From: Moesziomyces globuligerus
Taxonomy: Eukaryota; Basidiomycota; Ustilaginomycetes; Ustilaginales; Ustilaginaceae
DNA: 64,000 nucleotides
Direction of reading: 5' to 3'
NCBI GenBank assembly: GCA_030849465.1
Contig: JARVLF010000003.1
Coordinates: 62,001 to 126,000, forward strand
Shown piece after piece: positions 1-10,800 of the stretch (the stretch's first letter is position 1; every line of letters starts with the position of its first letter). The notes under the pieces were generated by a model, which saw only the letters and a program-made list of their open reading frames with translations, was not told the origin of the DNA and did not search any database. The translations under genes were made by a program, and so were the position numbers.

Positions 1-3000
1 CCGACGAATTCCAAATTGCGGACGGTGCGGCTGGAATCGCTGCCGGCGCCACGCCTGCAGCAGATTCTCCGGCGTCGATCGCAGATTCGCGCCCGAGTCA
101 CGGTGCCGCCGCTGCTCGTCAGCCAGCCCGCCCCGATCGCACGCCAGATATGAACAACGCAACTGCTTTCATCGGCAGCCCGGCATACTCGACGCTTTCG
201 CGCGGTGATTCGATCATCAGTGCCAACTCCGGAAGATCCAGCCTGGCTGGGCCGCCTGCTTCGAACTACAGCTCGTCTCACAGCCGCAAGTCATCGGCGG
301 ACAAACTGGCGCTCGCCAGAGCCATGGCGCCGCATCCGAGCTTGCGCGAGCAGCCTTCGCTATCGAGCGTTCGACGCAACTTCAAACAGCACGTTCGGTC
401 CGCCACCGGTTCGTCCGAAGGCAGCATTCTCGGCGCGCATGCCTCGCGGCGCTCTTCCGGCGCCATGAGTCCGCCTCCCATGCTCAGTCGAAGCGCCCGC
501 TCGCCGAACTACTTTCCTCCGCCCGCTTCCAATGTATCGATGCACGACTACGCATCCGGCTTCAAGCCACCATCAGCTGTGTCGCCCGCTGCTGCGGCCG
601 CGCTTCAGTCGATGACCGGCCAGGCCCATTCAAGCCCTCAACCGGCAAACACCTCAGTATTGGACGCCTCGAATGCTCTCAGAAGCGCTCAGAGCATGCG
701 CAACTCGGCCTCCACCAGTCAGAGTGCAGCTTCACCCCATGTACCAGGTGTTGCAGCTTTTGGTTCGGGCAGCGACCGAGCTGCAGGTCCCGGCTCCCCA
801 GAGACCGGAAGCACCAGCTACAGTCTCCACCAACGCAACGCATCACTCAGCAGCTCCAAGCAGCACCGCAACACGCAGTCATCGCGCATCTCCTCGACCG
901 ACGATGGCTACGCCCCCTCCATGGCTGCACCGAGGCCTGCCCCGGTGCCGGTTGCTGTCGCCCCGCAGACGACGCAGCCGGCTACAGCCCCGGCTCAGCT
1001 TAATGAAAGGGGGCTCATGCCACAACCGCCCTCGGAGCCGGAGCAGGCCGAGCGATGGCGCGCCATGTATGGAATCAAGGCGACCGATGCTGTCAGTCTG
1101 CGCGCATCCACCGAGGACGTCTCGGCGGATCCCAATGACGACGAGGACTTGTGGGCCAAAATGGCCTCCGCATCCGACTCTGCAAGCGCCGACCGCCCCA
1201 TCTCTAACCTCCTTCCAACAGGCACACCCGATGAGCGACTGGTCGGCACCGGCATCACCTTCGACCAGATCGCACGCTTCCAAGACCATCTCATTCAGAC
1301 CGCCGACGGCAGAGAAGCTGTGCCTCCTCTCCCGCGTCTGCGGGCGGACGACAACGTACAGGAGCGCAGGTTTGCCGAGGCAAAATCCAAGGGACTTGCC
1401 TCACCAAACCTAGTCATCGGGACAGGATCGGAGTGGACGAAGCCATCGGCCAGCGTCCAGCAGAACGGCGATGGCCAGGAGTTCGGGTTATCAAACGGAA
1501 AGCCAGCCGAAGCGGGCAACGGCGCCCCTCTCACACGCAACCCTTCCAGCTCGATTTCGCACGACCCGCCCATCTCTCCGCGCGCCGTCATGTACGACGT
1601 CACCACCAGCCACCGGCCCACGTCGCCTCCGCTACACAGCCGCAACGGCTCGCTCAACGGCTTGCCGAGCCTGCTCGAGCTCAACGGATCGGTTGGACAT
1701 CGCAATCGCGAGTCTTTCTCCCTCTCGCATGCCGTTGATCAGGCAGCTCGAATGTATCACCAGCCCATGTTCACATCGCCATCAGTCGCCGAAGAACCTG
1801 GTACGGTATCGGATCAAGACTCCCGGGCCGTCGTGTCGAGTCCGCCGGTGCAGCAGCATCCGTTTAACGCTGGCTACACAAGCCCTTCGCTGCCAGCCGC
1901 CGAATCGCGCGGACCGCACAACTTTACCTTCCCGCGCAAGAACGTTCAGGAAGACATTGGCGCTTCGCCGCGCAGCCAGGCACAGCAATTCCCGCCCGAG
2001 GACGTGTGGAACCGTTACGGCCCGCAGCAGGACTCCAGCCCGGACACTTCGATCGGTGCTCCTTACGCTTCTCCATTCGCATATCCCGCCCCGGATCCCA
2101 CAAGCCTGTTGGATGACGTAGCTGCCCAGACGAGCGCTGCGACGCGCGCGCTCAAGGGCAAGGACGACGGCTCGGTGCCCACCCCGCCGTTCCGCACCAA
2201 GAGCATCTCGCGCAAAAAGTCGTTCAAGAAGGTGAGCAAGCAGATCTCGACGCCGCAGCTGATCTCCACCACGCAGAAGCTCGACTACGCCAATCAGATC
2301 GCACTTCCACCCGAGACGCCGGCGGGAGCTGCAAAATCCAGCAAGCGGATGAACCGTTCGCCGGGCTGGGGCAGCCTGAGTCAGGCTGGCCTCGATGGCT
2401 CGCGTGGTCATCCCAAGGCGAGTCCGTCGACCGCCTCGCAGGGCGGCAGCGCAAGCAAGGGCAGCGGGTACTTCCACCGTCGACGATCGAGCTCGTTCGG
2501 CCACGAGGCCAGTCCGTCTGACAGCTTTGGTCTCGCGAACGGAGGGGCAGATGGCTCGGCGACCGAGCCAGTCAACGGCGAGCGGGCGGCTGTGCATCCG
2601 AATCATCCGTACATGCACGGAGGCGCCAACGGAGGCAGCCTCTCGCGGCTCTTCTCCAAGATGAAGAGCCGCAAGAATGGCGAGCACGCATTCGGCGGCG
2701 CCACGATCGAGCCGTTCCCGCCACAGCTGAGCGAGGCGGCGCGCGCGGCTGAGAGCGCCCCGCAGCAAGTACAGCAATCGCAGCAGTTCGAACCCGCAGA
2801 TGCGCCTGTGCTGCCGCCGGTGGAACGCACGACTCCTTGGACGCTGCCACCAGTGTCGTCGCCCGGATCGGCGTACAGCGATCGCGGCAGCAGCGTCCGC
2901 TCGCCCACTTCGCCCGTCTACACGCTGCCCATCGATTCGACTTCGATGCCGCGCAAGAAGACCAAGAAGCGCACACCGATTGTGCTCAAGCGCGAGTCTG

Positions 3001-4505
3001 AAGTCATCCTCCCCGGCGACCCGGGCTATATTCCGACGGCGATCATCGGACGCTCGCCTGAAGAGCGCGCGAGGGAGCTTGACTCCCTGCCCGAGCCTGC
3101 TCCGCCCATTTCGCTGCCGTACAAAGCAGACGAGGCGATTTTCGCCGAAGCTGCACAGCCGGCAGAGCACCAGGAGCCGGCACCGGAAGGAGATCCGGCT
3201 GCGAGCGAGACGCAGGATGCGCAGGTTGTCGCGTCCGAGGATGCGCCTGCCTCGAACGGCGACGTCCCCGACAGTCTGGCACCGATTGTCGATCCTGCCG
3301 CTGGCGAGGAGGAGATGCGGACGCCGCGGCCACCGTCGTCCTGGAATGGCGAAGCAGCCGAAGATGACGACGGTGATGCAACACTACCTGCAGTCGCTGC
3401 GCCTTCAGCAGAAGAGGAAGCAGAGCAATCGTCTGCCAACGCGCGCAAGTCGCTGCGCGACACGATTGTGCGGCGCACGATCATCGTGCCGGCGGGCATT
3501 GAGTTTGGCGATAACCGGCGATCGTTCTTTGGCTCCAACCGCAAGTCGCGCCGCTTCGCTGCGGCCGAGGAAGAGCCACTGCCATCGGCAGGCATGGGCG
3601 AGACGCGGCCCTCGTCCGAAATCCCCGCGGTCGCTGAGGGTGGTGTGGAGGAGGCCATGTCGACGCTGAGCTCACGCCAGACACTGCGTCCCGAGTCTGG
3701 TGCGGGATCCAAGCGCGCGAGCCGCGTCGAGAGCTCGTACGCCGGTAGCCTGTACGACATGTACATTGGCGACAACATTGAGTTCGGCAGCCCGGGTTCC
3801 GAGACGCGCGAGCTCGCGAGGCGTTCGATGGCAGCGGGTGCCGCAGGGCGCCGACACATCGAGGTGACCGAGCGTGCCGATGGAAGTGTGGTGTGGCAGG
3901 TCCTAGCCGGCTTGGCGGACCGCGGCAGCGTCTATTCGGACCTCGATCCGCGTCACAGCCGTCATAACAGCGATGCGAGTGGGGCCAACCTTGCGGGTAT
4001 CGATGCGGTGGATGAGGAGCCCGAGTTGGAGCACTGGCGTACGCCTGCGGGCTTGACGGCTGACGACTCTCGCTCGTTCTTCACGCGCCCGCGTGCGGGC
4101 CACCGCAAGTCGTTCAGCTTCGACGCCATGCCTCCTCTTCCGACCAGCACGCAGCAGGAGGTGTTTGAGATCGCCAATCCCCCGTCGACACGTGACGCCG
4201 AGGTGGAAGAGGCCAAGAACGCCGAACCCACCACGATCGTGTATCACAACGACGCGCAGCTCGCCTCGCTCCTCGACGTGCTTGCCAAGGGCAAGGACTC
4301 GGCCAAGTTTGAATTCCACCTTGGTCCTGATCAGGCGCTTGGCGGTAGCGCAGCTGCGGCCACGAGCGCACCGCTCGAAGCTCAGCCCTGGACCGGCGAG
4401 GTGCTGGATGCTGACGACATCGAGTCGCATCGAAACCGCGTCGAGGCCGAGATCTACACCCTCCTCAACCAGCACGCCTTGCGTGCCCGCCCTCCTCCCC
4501 AGTAG
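1..4505 (+). CDS. Large Ser/Ala/Pro-rich protein of unknown function, 5' end outside window
   Basis: The frame is open from base 3 to the TAG at 4503-4505, so the gene enters from the left edge. The first in-window ATG (150) lies inside this open frame and need not be the real start. At least 1,500 residues are visible. The first two thirds are low-complexity Ser/Pro/Ala/Gln with many RRxS/RKSS-type sites, as expected of a disordered, phosphorylated scaffold. A more ordered, probably conserved part lies in the last 350 residues: a basic patch ending RKSRRF, then MYIGDNIEFGSPGSETREL, then VTERADGSVVWQVLAGL, and a terminal segment starting TIVYHNDAQLASLLD. I recognise no catalytic or named domain. 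No transmembrane segment or signal peptide is visible. It converges on the FMP27-like gene 304 bp downstream. That this is a real gene is near certain from length and coding character; its function is unknown. Confidence 0.85.
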   Translation, partial: DEFQIADGAAGIAAGATPAADSPASIADSRPSHGAAAARQPARPDRTPDMNNATAFIGSPAYSTLSRGDSIISANSGRSSLAGPPASNYSSSHSRKSSADKLALARAMAPHPSLREQPSLSSVRRNFKQHVRSATGSSEGSILGAHASRRSSGAMSPPPMLSRSARSPNYFPPPASNVSMHDYASGFKPPSAVSPAAAAALQSMTGQAHSSPQPANTSVLDASNALRSAQSMRNSASTSQSAASPHVPGVAAFGSGSDRAAGPGSPETGSTSYSLHQRNASLSSSKQHRNTQSSRISSTDDGYAPSMAAPRPAPVPVAVAPQTTQPATAPAQLNERGLMPQPPSEPEQAERWRAMYGIKATDAVSLRASTEDVSADPNDDEDLWAKMASASDSASADRPISNLLPTGTPDERLVGTGITFDQIARFQDHLIQTADGREAVPPLPRLRADDNVQERRFAEAKSKGLASPNLVIGTGSEWTKPSASVQQNGDGQEFGLSNGKPAEAGNGAPLTRNPSSSISHDPPISPRAVMYDVTTSHRPTSPPLHSRNGSLNGLPSLLELNGSVGHRNRESFSLSHAVDQAARMYHQPMFTSPSVAEEPGTVSDQDSRAVVSSPPVQQHPFNAGYTSPSLPAAESRGPHNFTFPRKNVQEDIGASPRSQAQQFPPEDVWNRYGPQQDSSPDTSIGAPYASPFAYPAPDPTSLLDDVAAQTSAATRALKGKDDGSVPTPPFRTKSISRKKSFKKVSKQISTPQLISTTQKLDYANQIALPPETPAGAAKSSKRMNRSPGWGSLSQAGLDGSRGHPKASPSTASQGGSASKGSGYFHRRRSSSFGHEASPSDSFGLANGGADGSATEPVNGERAAVHPNHPYMHGGANGGSLSRLFSKMKSRKNGEHAFGGATIEPFPPQLSEAARAAESAPQQVQQSQQFEPADAPVLPPVERTTPWTLPPVSSPGSAYSDRGSSVRSPTSPVYTLPIDSTSMPRKKTKKRTPIVLKRESEVILPGDPGYIPTAIIGRSPEERARELDSLPEPAPPISLPYKADEAIFAEAAQPAEHQEPAPEGDPAASETQDAQVVASEDAPASNGDVPDSLAPIVDPAAGEEEMRTPRPPSSWNGEAAEDDDGDATLPAVAAPSAEEEAEQSSANARKSLRDTIVRRTIIVPAGIEFGDNRRSFFGSNRKSRRFAAAEEEPLPSAGMGETRPSSEIPAVAEGGVEEAMSTLSSRQTLRPESGAGSKRASRVESSYAGSLYDMYIGDNIEFGSPGSETRELARRSMAAGAAGRRHIEVTERADGSVVWQVLAGLADRGSVYSDLDPRHSRHNSDASGANLAGIDAVDEEPELEHWRTPAGLTADDSRSFFTRPRAGHRKSFSFDAMPPLPTSTQQEVFEIANPPSTRDAEVEEAKNAEPTTIVYHNDAQLASLLDVLAKGKDSAKFEFHLGPDQALGGSAAAATSAPLEAQPWTGEVLDADDIESHRNRVEAEIYTLLNQHALRARPPPQ

Positions 4506-4809
4506 CCCCTCCCATAGACACAACTGTATTTCTACTCCCGGCTCCACAGCTTCGATCAACGATCCAGCGTGCAGCTCCCCTGGTCAAGTGCCTCTTGCTC
4601 AGAGCACGCGCGGATCTCGACTTGATCCCTGACCACTTTGAGATGAGGTTGAGGTGATGAGAAGCAGGCTCCTCGCCGAATCCAAGCGGACGCTCAGCTC
4701 GCCAAGTCTCGTCATCAAAGGCGGAAGTGAGGCTCATCAGGTCTCGGTAAGTTAAGCACACGTTTCTTCAAAGAACATTCATCATCCCATTCGTTCATCT
4801 TGGCAGATC
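4506..4809. other. Intergenic, shared 3' flanks of two convergent genes
   Basis: This stretch of about 0.3 kb lies between two stop codons of convergent genes and must carry both 3' UTRs and polyadenylation signals. I see no RNA gene, repeat or ORF of interest. Confidence 0.6.
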
Positions 4810-7800
4810 CTAATGTGCGCTGCGGATGGAGCCCGAGTAGTCGGACGAGGTGGTCCTTCCTGGCAGCTGCTCTGCCTCTTCCGTGGGGCTGCTTGCGTTT
4901 CTGGCGCCCGCAGATGGCGAAGCGCGGTTGCGGAGGGACCTTGGGAGGAGCATGTTGAGCTTGAACGAGGGCGAGTGCGACCTGTTGCTCGCGAGGCTCT
5001 CTCGGCGCGACGCCACGCCTGGCGGCACCTGGAGGTAAGGCGACGACCCTGCAGAAGCCGTCGAGACCGCCTCGCCGCGCTCGGTCGCGGGCGAGTCGGC
5101 GCCGAAGCTGAGCCTTCGTAGGCCAGGGAACTTCCGTCCATGCTCGGGCTCGGCGGTCTCGCGCTGCGGCGTCGCGTGCTGGTAGAGCATGGCGTCTACC
5201 TCGCCGACCGAGTCGCGCCGCTCGTCGGACGACGCGAGCGAGGTGCTGCTGTCGTGCGCCGCTGCGGCCTCGAGCTCGTTGCTGCGCCCCCACTCGTCGC
5301 GGATTCGCCCCGCCAGCGTCTGCCCAGTCCCTTGCCGCACGTGCACCGGCCGCCCGTCCATGCTTCCCGACCCATCACCGTCGTCTGCCTCCAGCGCCTG
5401 GCTATCAATGCTCTCCTCCTCATCGTCACCGTACGCCTCGGTGCCACGGTAGCTAAACGTGTCCGTCGGCGACTCGACCAGATGGCTGCTGCCGTCAAAC
5501 GAAGATCGCTCGGCCGGCGTCGGCGGCTCGACCGAGATGTCGAGCGGGGCGAGCGACTCCCTCGCACGCGAGGCCTGACGGATGGCCCTGATGCTCTCGA
5601 TCGCATTGCGCTTCCGGTTGGGTCGGTGCGTGATGATATCGCGCAGCAGCGTCGACTTCTGGTTCCAAGCCGCCTTGAACACGTCCTTCTTGAAGTTGTC
5701 CGCCAGATCCACGTATCCGAACGTGCTGTTGTGGTACTCGAAGTTCGGCGTGCGGAACACGAGGTCGTACAGATCCGTGATCGACTTCTCCTTCTCGCCC
5801 TTGTACGACAGGCAGAAGATCGTCTGTGAGATCTTGACGTACACGAATGTGCGATACGCCGAGGCGCGCGACCGCATCTCTGCCGCGTTGCGCTGCGCGA
5901 TGGCGAATTGGTCGCCACGCCGCTCGTCGTCCGAGCCGGCGTCCTGTTTCCCGCTCGCTGGCGTGCCCGGACGCGACTTGAGCGAATTTTTGGCCGTCGT
6001 CATGCTCGATCCGACCTTTGCACCTCTACCACGACCCGAAATGCTGTCTGCGTCGTCCTCGCGCGATCCATCCGACGACGGACGCCCTACAGACAGCAGA
6101 TCGCTGCTCGAAGCGCTGCGCGACGCCAGGTCGGCCGTCGAAGCGTTGCGCGAACTGTCTTTGGTGCTTGGTGGCCGCGACGAGGCCGAACTGGGCGCCA
6201 GGTGTTTCCTCCCTCCAAGCAGCCGTGCTAGCGGCGACTTCTTCTTGGCCGTCGCCTTCTCCTGCCTCCGCACCTGGTCCTCGATCCGCTTCTGCTCCTC
6301 CTCCTGCCTCTCCCGCTGACGTTTGGTGCCAAAAATGTAGTCCATGATCTTGCGACCCACCACAAGCTCGATCTGGATCTTGACCGGGTGCAAGTTGAAC
6401 TCAAACATGTCGACGATCGAGATGCCGCCGACAGGCGGCAGTACGCTCCACATGGCGTCGAGGAAGCGTCCCTCCTTGGCCATCGGATGATCGGGGGCGC
6501 GCAGGTACTTGGCGATGATTTCGGCGAACATGGCGTTGGGATCGACGCTGAGCGCCTGCAGATCCTGGATCGCCAGCGTGTTGGCCGCCGAGTTGTCCGC
6601 CTTATTGAGCCACGAGAAGCTGATGCCGCGCAACGCAAGCTTGGCCACGAGCTCGCCCGCCTCGTCGCCGAGCATATTCCACGCCACCTCCTGCGCCTGG
6701 GTCATGAAGCGCAGCGCCGACTTCTTCTCGCGGTCCGCGCCGCCCTTGCTGTCCTGCGACGTGGTGATCGCCTCCATGATGAGGTTCAGCTCGGTGATTA
6801 ACTCGAGCGTCTCGCCAAGGACCGTCACGTACTCGGCACGGCCGCGCTCGTTGAGCTTGTCCGACACGGCGCGGTACTGCCCGATCAGGCCCTGCGCCTC
6901 GCGAATGCGCAGCTGCAGCGCCGTCACGATATCAGCCAAGCCCGACACGTCGGTGAAGTCGTAACTGAACATCATCTCCTCGAGCCGCTTAGCCTGATCG
7001 CGATGCGCGGGATCGCGGTACAGGATCAGGTCCGTGACCACGTTGTACAGCGCCGCAAAGTGCTCGCTGTTAGCCGACACCGAGAAGCGCGGACAGTTGA
7101 GCAGGATCATGTCCATGTGGTGGTGCAGATGGTCCTGCACTGGCTTGCCATCCTTGCGGAAGGTCGACACGGACCGCGACGAGTCGGACAGACGCAGCTT
7201 GTTGAACTTGTCGTAGTACATGCTCGCGTTGGTGTGCGGGACGATGCGTTCAAAGTCGCGGCACTGGCCATGCATGTCGACGAGCGTCTCGAGTGGCAGC
7301 GATACGAATCCGTGCTTCTCGGCTCGCGCGCCACGCAGGAAGGTCGACTTGGACCGCGCGTTCGGGTGGAAGCACTGCAAGCTATCGAGCGCGAAGAAGT
7401 TGCGTCGAAGCACGATTGCATTGACCGAATCGTCGGCACAGCTCTCGTCAAGTACCGTGTAGTTCTGCAGCCGAGTGCGTAGCGCCGTCACGATCACGGT
7501 CGAGTTGTCATCCACGTCGCTGCGCAGCACAATCTGAGGCTTAAGCAGCAGACAGACGTTGCTCTTGACCACGTTGAAGTCATCCGAGATACCGTCCGTG
7601 GGACTCATGCCTACTTCCATCCCGTCTGCCTCGGCTTCGTCCTCGCTGCGGGTGCCCCAGCCCGACTTGCTGTACCCGTTCTTGCCGAGCATGTGATTCA
7701 CCATGTCGTCGAGCATTTCGTGCAGGATGTCGAGGCCGGAATGACCCTCGGTGCTTGGCGTCAGTTGGTGCGATTGGCGACCCGCGTCGAGATAGTCGTG

Positions 7801-10800
7801 CATCTTGGCCGCGGCAGACTGACGCCCGGCCTGGTCCTTCTTCTTCAGCAGGTCGCGGATGTAGCGCACCGCCGTCGCCGTCATATGATGCGCGTAGCCT
7901 CGCCTCAAGCGCGAGCTGTAGTAGTACTTGAGCAGCAGTGTGCGCGTGACGTTGCTGAAGAAGAGCGTCGGATTGTGCGCGACGAATCGGTTGTCGAACA
8001 TGCCCAGATCGTGGTACAGGGAAGCGAGGTCCGTGGCGTTGAGAGCAATGTTGCGATCGATGGTGGCCGAGCGTTTGGGTGCAGGCACTCCTTCGGCTTT
8101 CGCCCGCTCGACACGGTCTGCATGCTCCTGCAATCGTCCGAGATGCGAAATGAAGCCGCTCAGAATCCGTTCGCGCCCATGGAGTTCGTTGAGGCGCTCC
8201 TGCTGGTCCTCGGCACCCTCAGAATGGCCTTCCGAGCCGCTGCTGGCGTCATCGCCCGTGGCTAGCACCCGATCGATTTCACTGCGGATCTCGCCCAGCC
8301 GGTCCTGGGCGAGTTTACGCTGGATGCCATAAGGTTTGTCGTTCTGGCCGACCATGCAGACGTGGCTTTTCTCGCTGCCGAACTTGCTGCGCTCGAGCTT
8401 GCTCAGCAGCTGTTCGAGATCGCTGCCCCGCTCGCCGCGGCTCTTGCTGGAATTCGCATGGTCCTGCATCTCCCGAGCACGCCGCTCGCGCTTCGACTCT
8501 ACCTTGCGGTAGTAGTTGAATTGCGGGCAGATCATCGCCGGGAACATGCGAATCTTGGGCGACGGGTCCTTGATCGTCTGTGAGTCCAGCTCGACGAGAT
8601 CGTTCATGTCGATCCAGTCCAGCTCGTCGTCAGAGATGGGCATGTCCTGGGCAAAGAGGTCGTCGAACATGCTCTCGCCAACCTCGTGCTCGTCCATGAC
8701 GGGTGCGCTCTCGCAATCGTCCTGCATCTGCGCCGCAAAGGTCTTGAGATCGATCGCCTCGCAGCTGACCTCGGCCTCGTAGAAGGGCTTATGGAACACG
8801 ATGCGTGGCTCGCCGACTTCTGGGCGCTCCTTGACGGTTTCCTGCTGCCTCTGATGCATGTCCAAGGTGAAGGCATTTACGCGCGCCTTGACGCCGACGT
8901 GCGTGCGCAGGCCTCGGACCCAGTCCTCCTTGTTGAATTGCCGATACTGATGCGTGATGAAGAGCGGCTCGAGGTCGATGCGGTACTTGATCGTCCCGAT
9001 GAAGCGGCCGAACTTTGGCGAAGGAGGCGGCGACTCAGGGAACAGCTGGCCCGTTCGGATCGGCAGGCTCATAGCGCTGTTAAACAGCCGCATCCACGCC
9101 CAGAAGTGCGCCCAGGCCAACGGCGTGAAGTAGAAGTTGTTGACGGTGTCGATGCGCGAGTCTGTCTGCTTACCGCCGTATCCTGCGATGCCGTTCTTGG
9201 GCGAGTAGACAGACAGCGAAAAGTGCAGGTGATGCGATCTCCATCCGCGGAACGAATCGCGCCTCTCGGCTTCGGGAAGCGAGTCGAAGTGCTCCCGAGT
9301 CTTGGTGATCACCTTCCAGTGATCGATGCGCTCAAAGTTGCGGCACTCACGGTAGAAGGGCTCGCCCTTGCACTTGGGCCTTCGTGGACAGGTCTCGTCA
9401 TCGCAAGTGCGCTCGCCATGTAATCCCGAACCCCAGCGCACACCGTTGGTCAGCTTGATGACGATCTTGCGGAAGGTTGGGTCCTTCATGTAGCGGTGCA
9501 TGCTCGAGGTGAACGAAACATTCACCGACTTGCGGTCGTATGAGTCGTGGTAGCTGTCTTCGCCCTCACGGGGCGAATGCTGGCGGTCTGCCTGGTCGCT
9601 ACCACCCAAGACGCCCGTAGCGGCATGGTCAACATAGTCGTTCAAATCCGGCACGGCGAGCACATACTCGTGGCTCATGATTTGGAAGACCTCCTTCTGC
9701 GGGTTGTCGTAGCCGATGCGGATCTCGACGGCTCCCTTCCACGACTTGACCCAACCTGCGTCTGAGCCCTCGATGCTGTACGGATCGCGACCACCCTTGA
9801 GGTGGATGTTGAAGCCACCTTCGTCCTCGAACTTGACGTTGATATGGCCGTGAAGAATGAGGGGCAGCTTATCCCAAAACCCAAGCTTCGGCGAGGGATC
9901 GTGCGGTGGCGGCGTGATGCCATCGATCACGCGCATGACGTCCTGAATGGTAGGCTGAATGGACTGTCCCCACACCAGCCGTGTCGGGAACGGCGTGCGC
10001 AAACGAACTGTCGGAGTGCCGTACATCTTGACCGGCATAGCCACTTTGGGAATAACGATGCCATATTCGATCGCGTCAGGCCGGCCGGTGGCTGCTGGAA
10101 CGATCACGGCCGGAACGTGCCGGATGGACTCGGGACCTCCGAGCTGCTCGGCTAGCACAACGTCGCCCTCGAAGCACCACGCCTTGCGAGCGTCGTTCTC
10201 GCTGCGATGCGTCGGCGGGACATGCAGCATCGGCATCGGATAGTCTCGCAGAGTCACGCGCCATTCCTCCATCTCCCACTTTAAGTGCATGGGAACGAGC
10301 AGCGAGAACGGCGTGTCCTTTGGCATACCCGCGCCCTTTTCGTGGATGAAGTCGCGCAGATGGTCGCTAGGGAACTGCGCCCGACCGACCTTGAGGCTGA
10401 GGCGGTACATGGTGGAGCGCACAAGTGGTGCAGCTTTGCCGATTGGCAGGACGTTGATCGGTAGCTCGTCGTGGATTCGCGGCAAGGCGTAGCGACCATA
10501 AATGTTCTTGAGAACGGCCTCTTGCCGCCTGATCTGCTCCGACCGCGCATTCGTGTAGCGCCGCACCCAGCTGGACGAGTTGAAAGCATCGAGCGCGCCC
10601 CTCGCCTCCTCGTAGCTGACGTGTTGCTTTTTGGACGCTGTAAATCGCGTGCCATGCGACGTGCAGCTCGAATCGTCCTCGAGGTCACTGTCCACCGACC
10701 CCACGGACGATCCCAGGCTGACATTGCTCCTTCCCGAGCGGAACGAGGTGGCGCTGTGCAGCGGCTTCGACGCACCCAGCTCTTCAGCCTTTGCCGCGAA

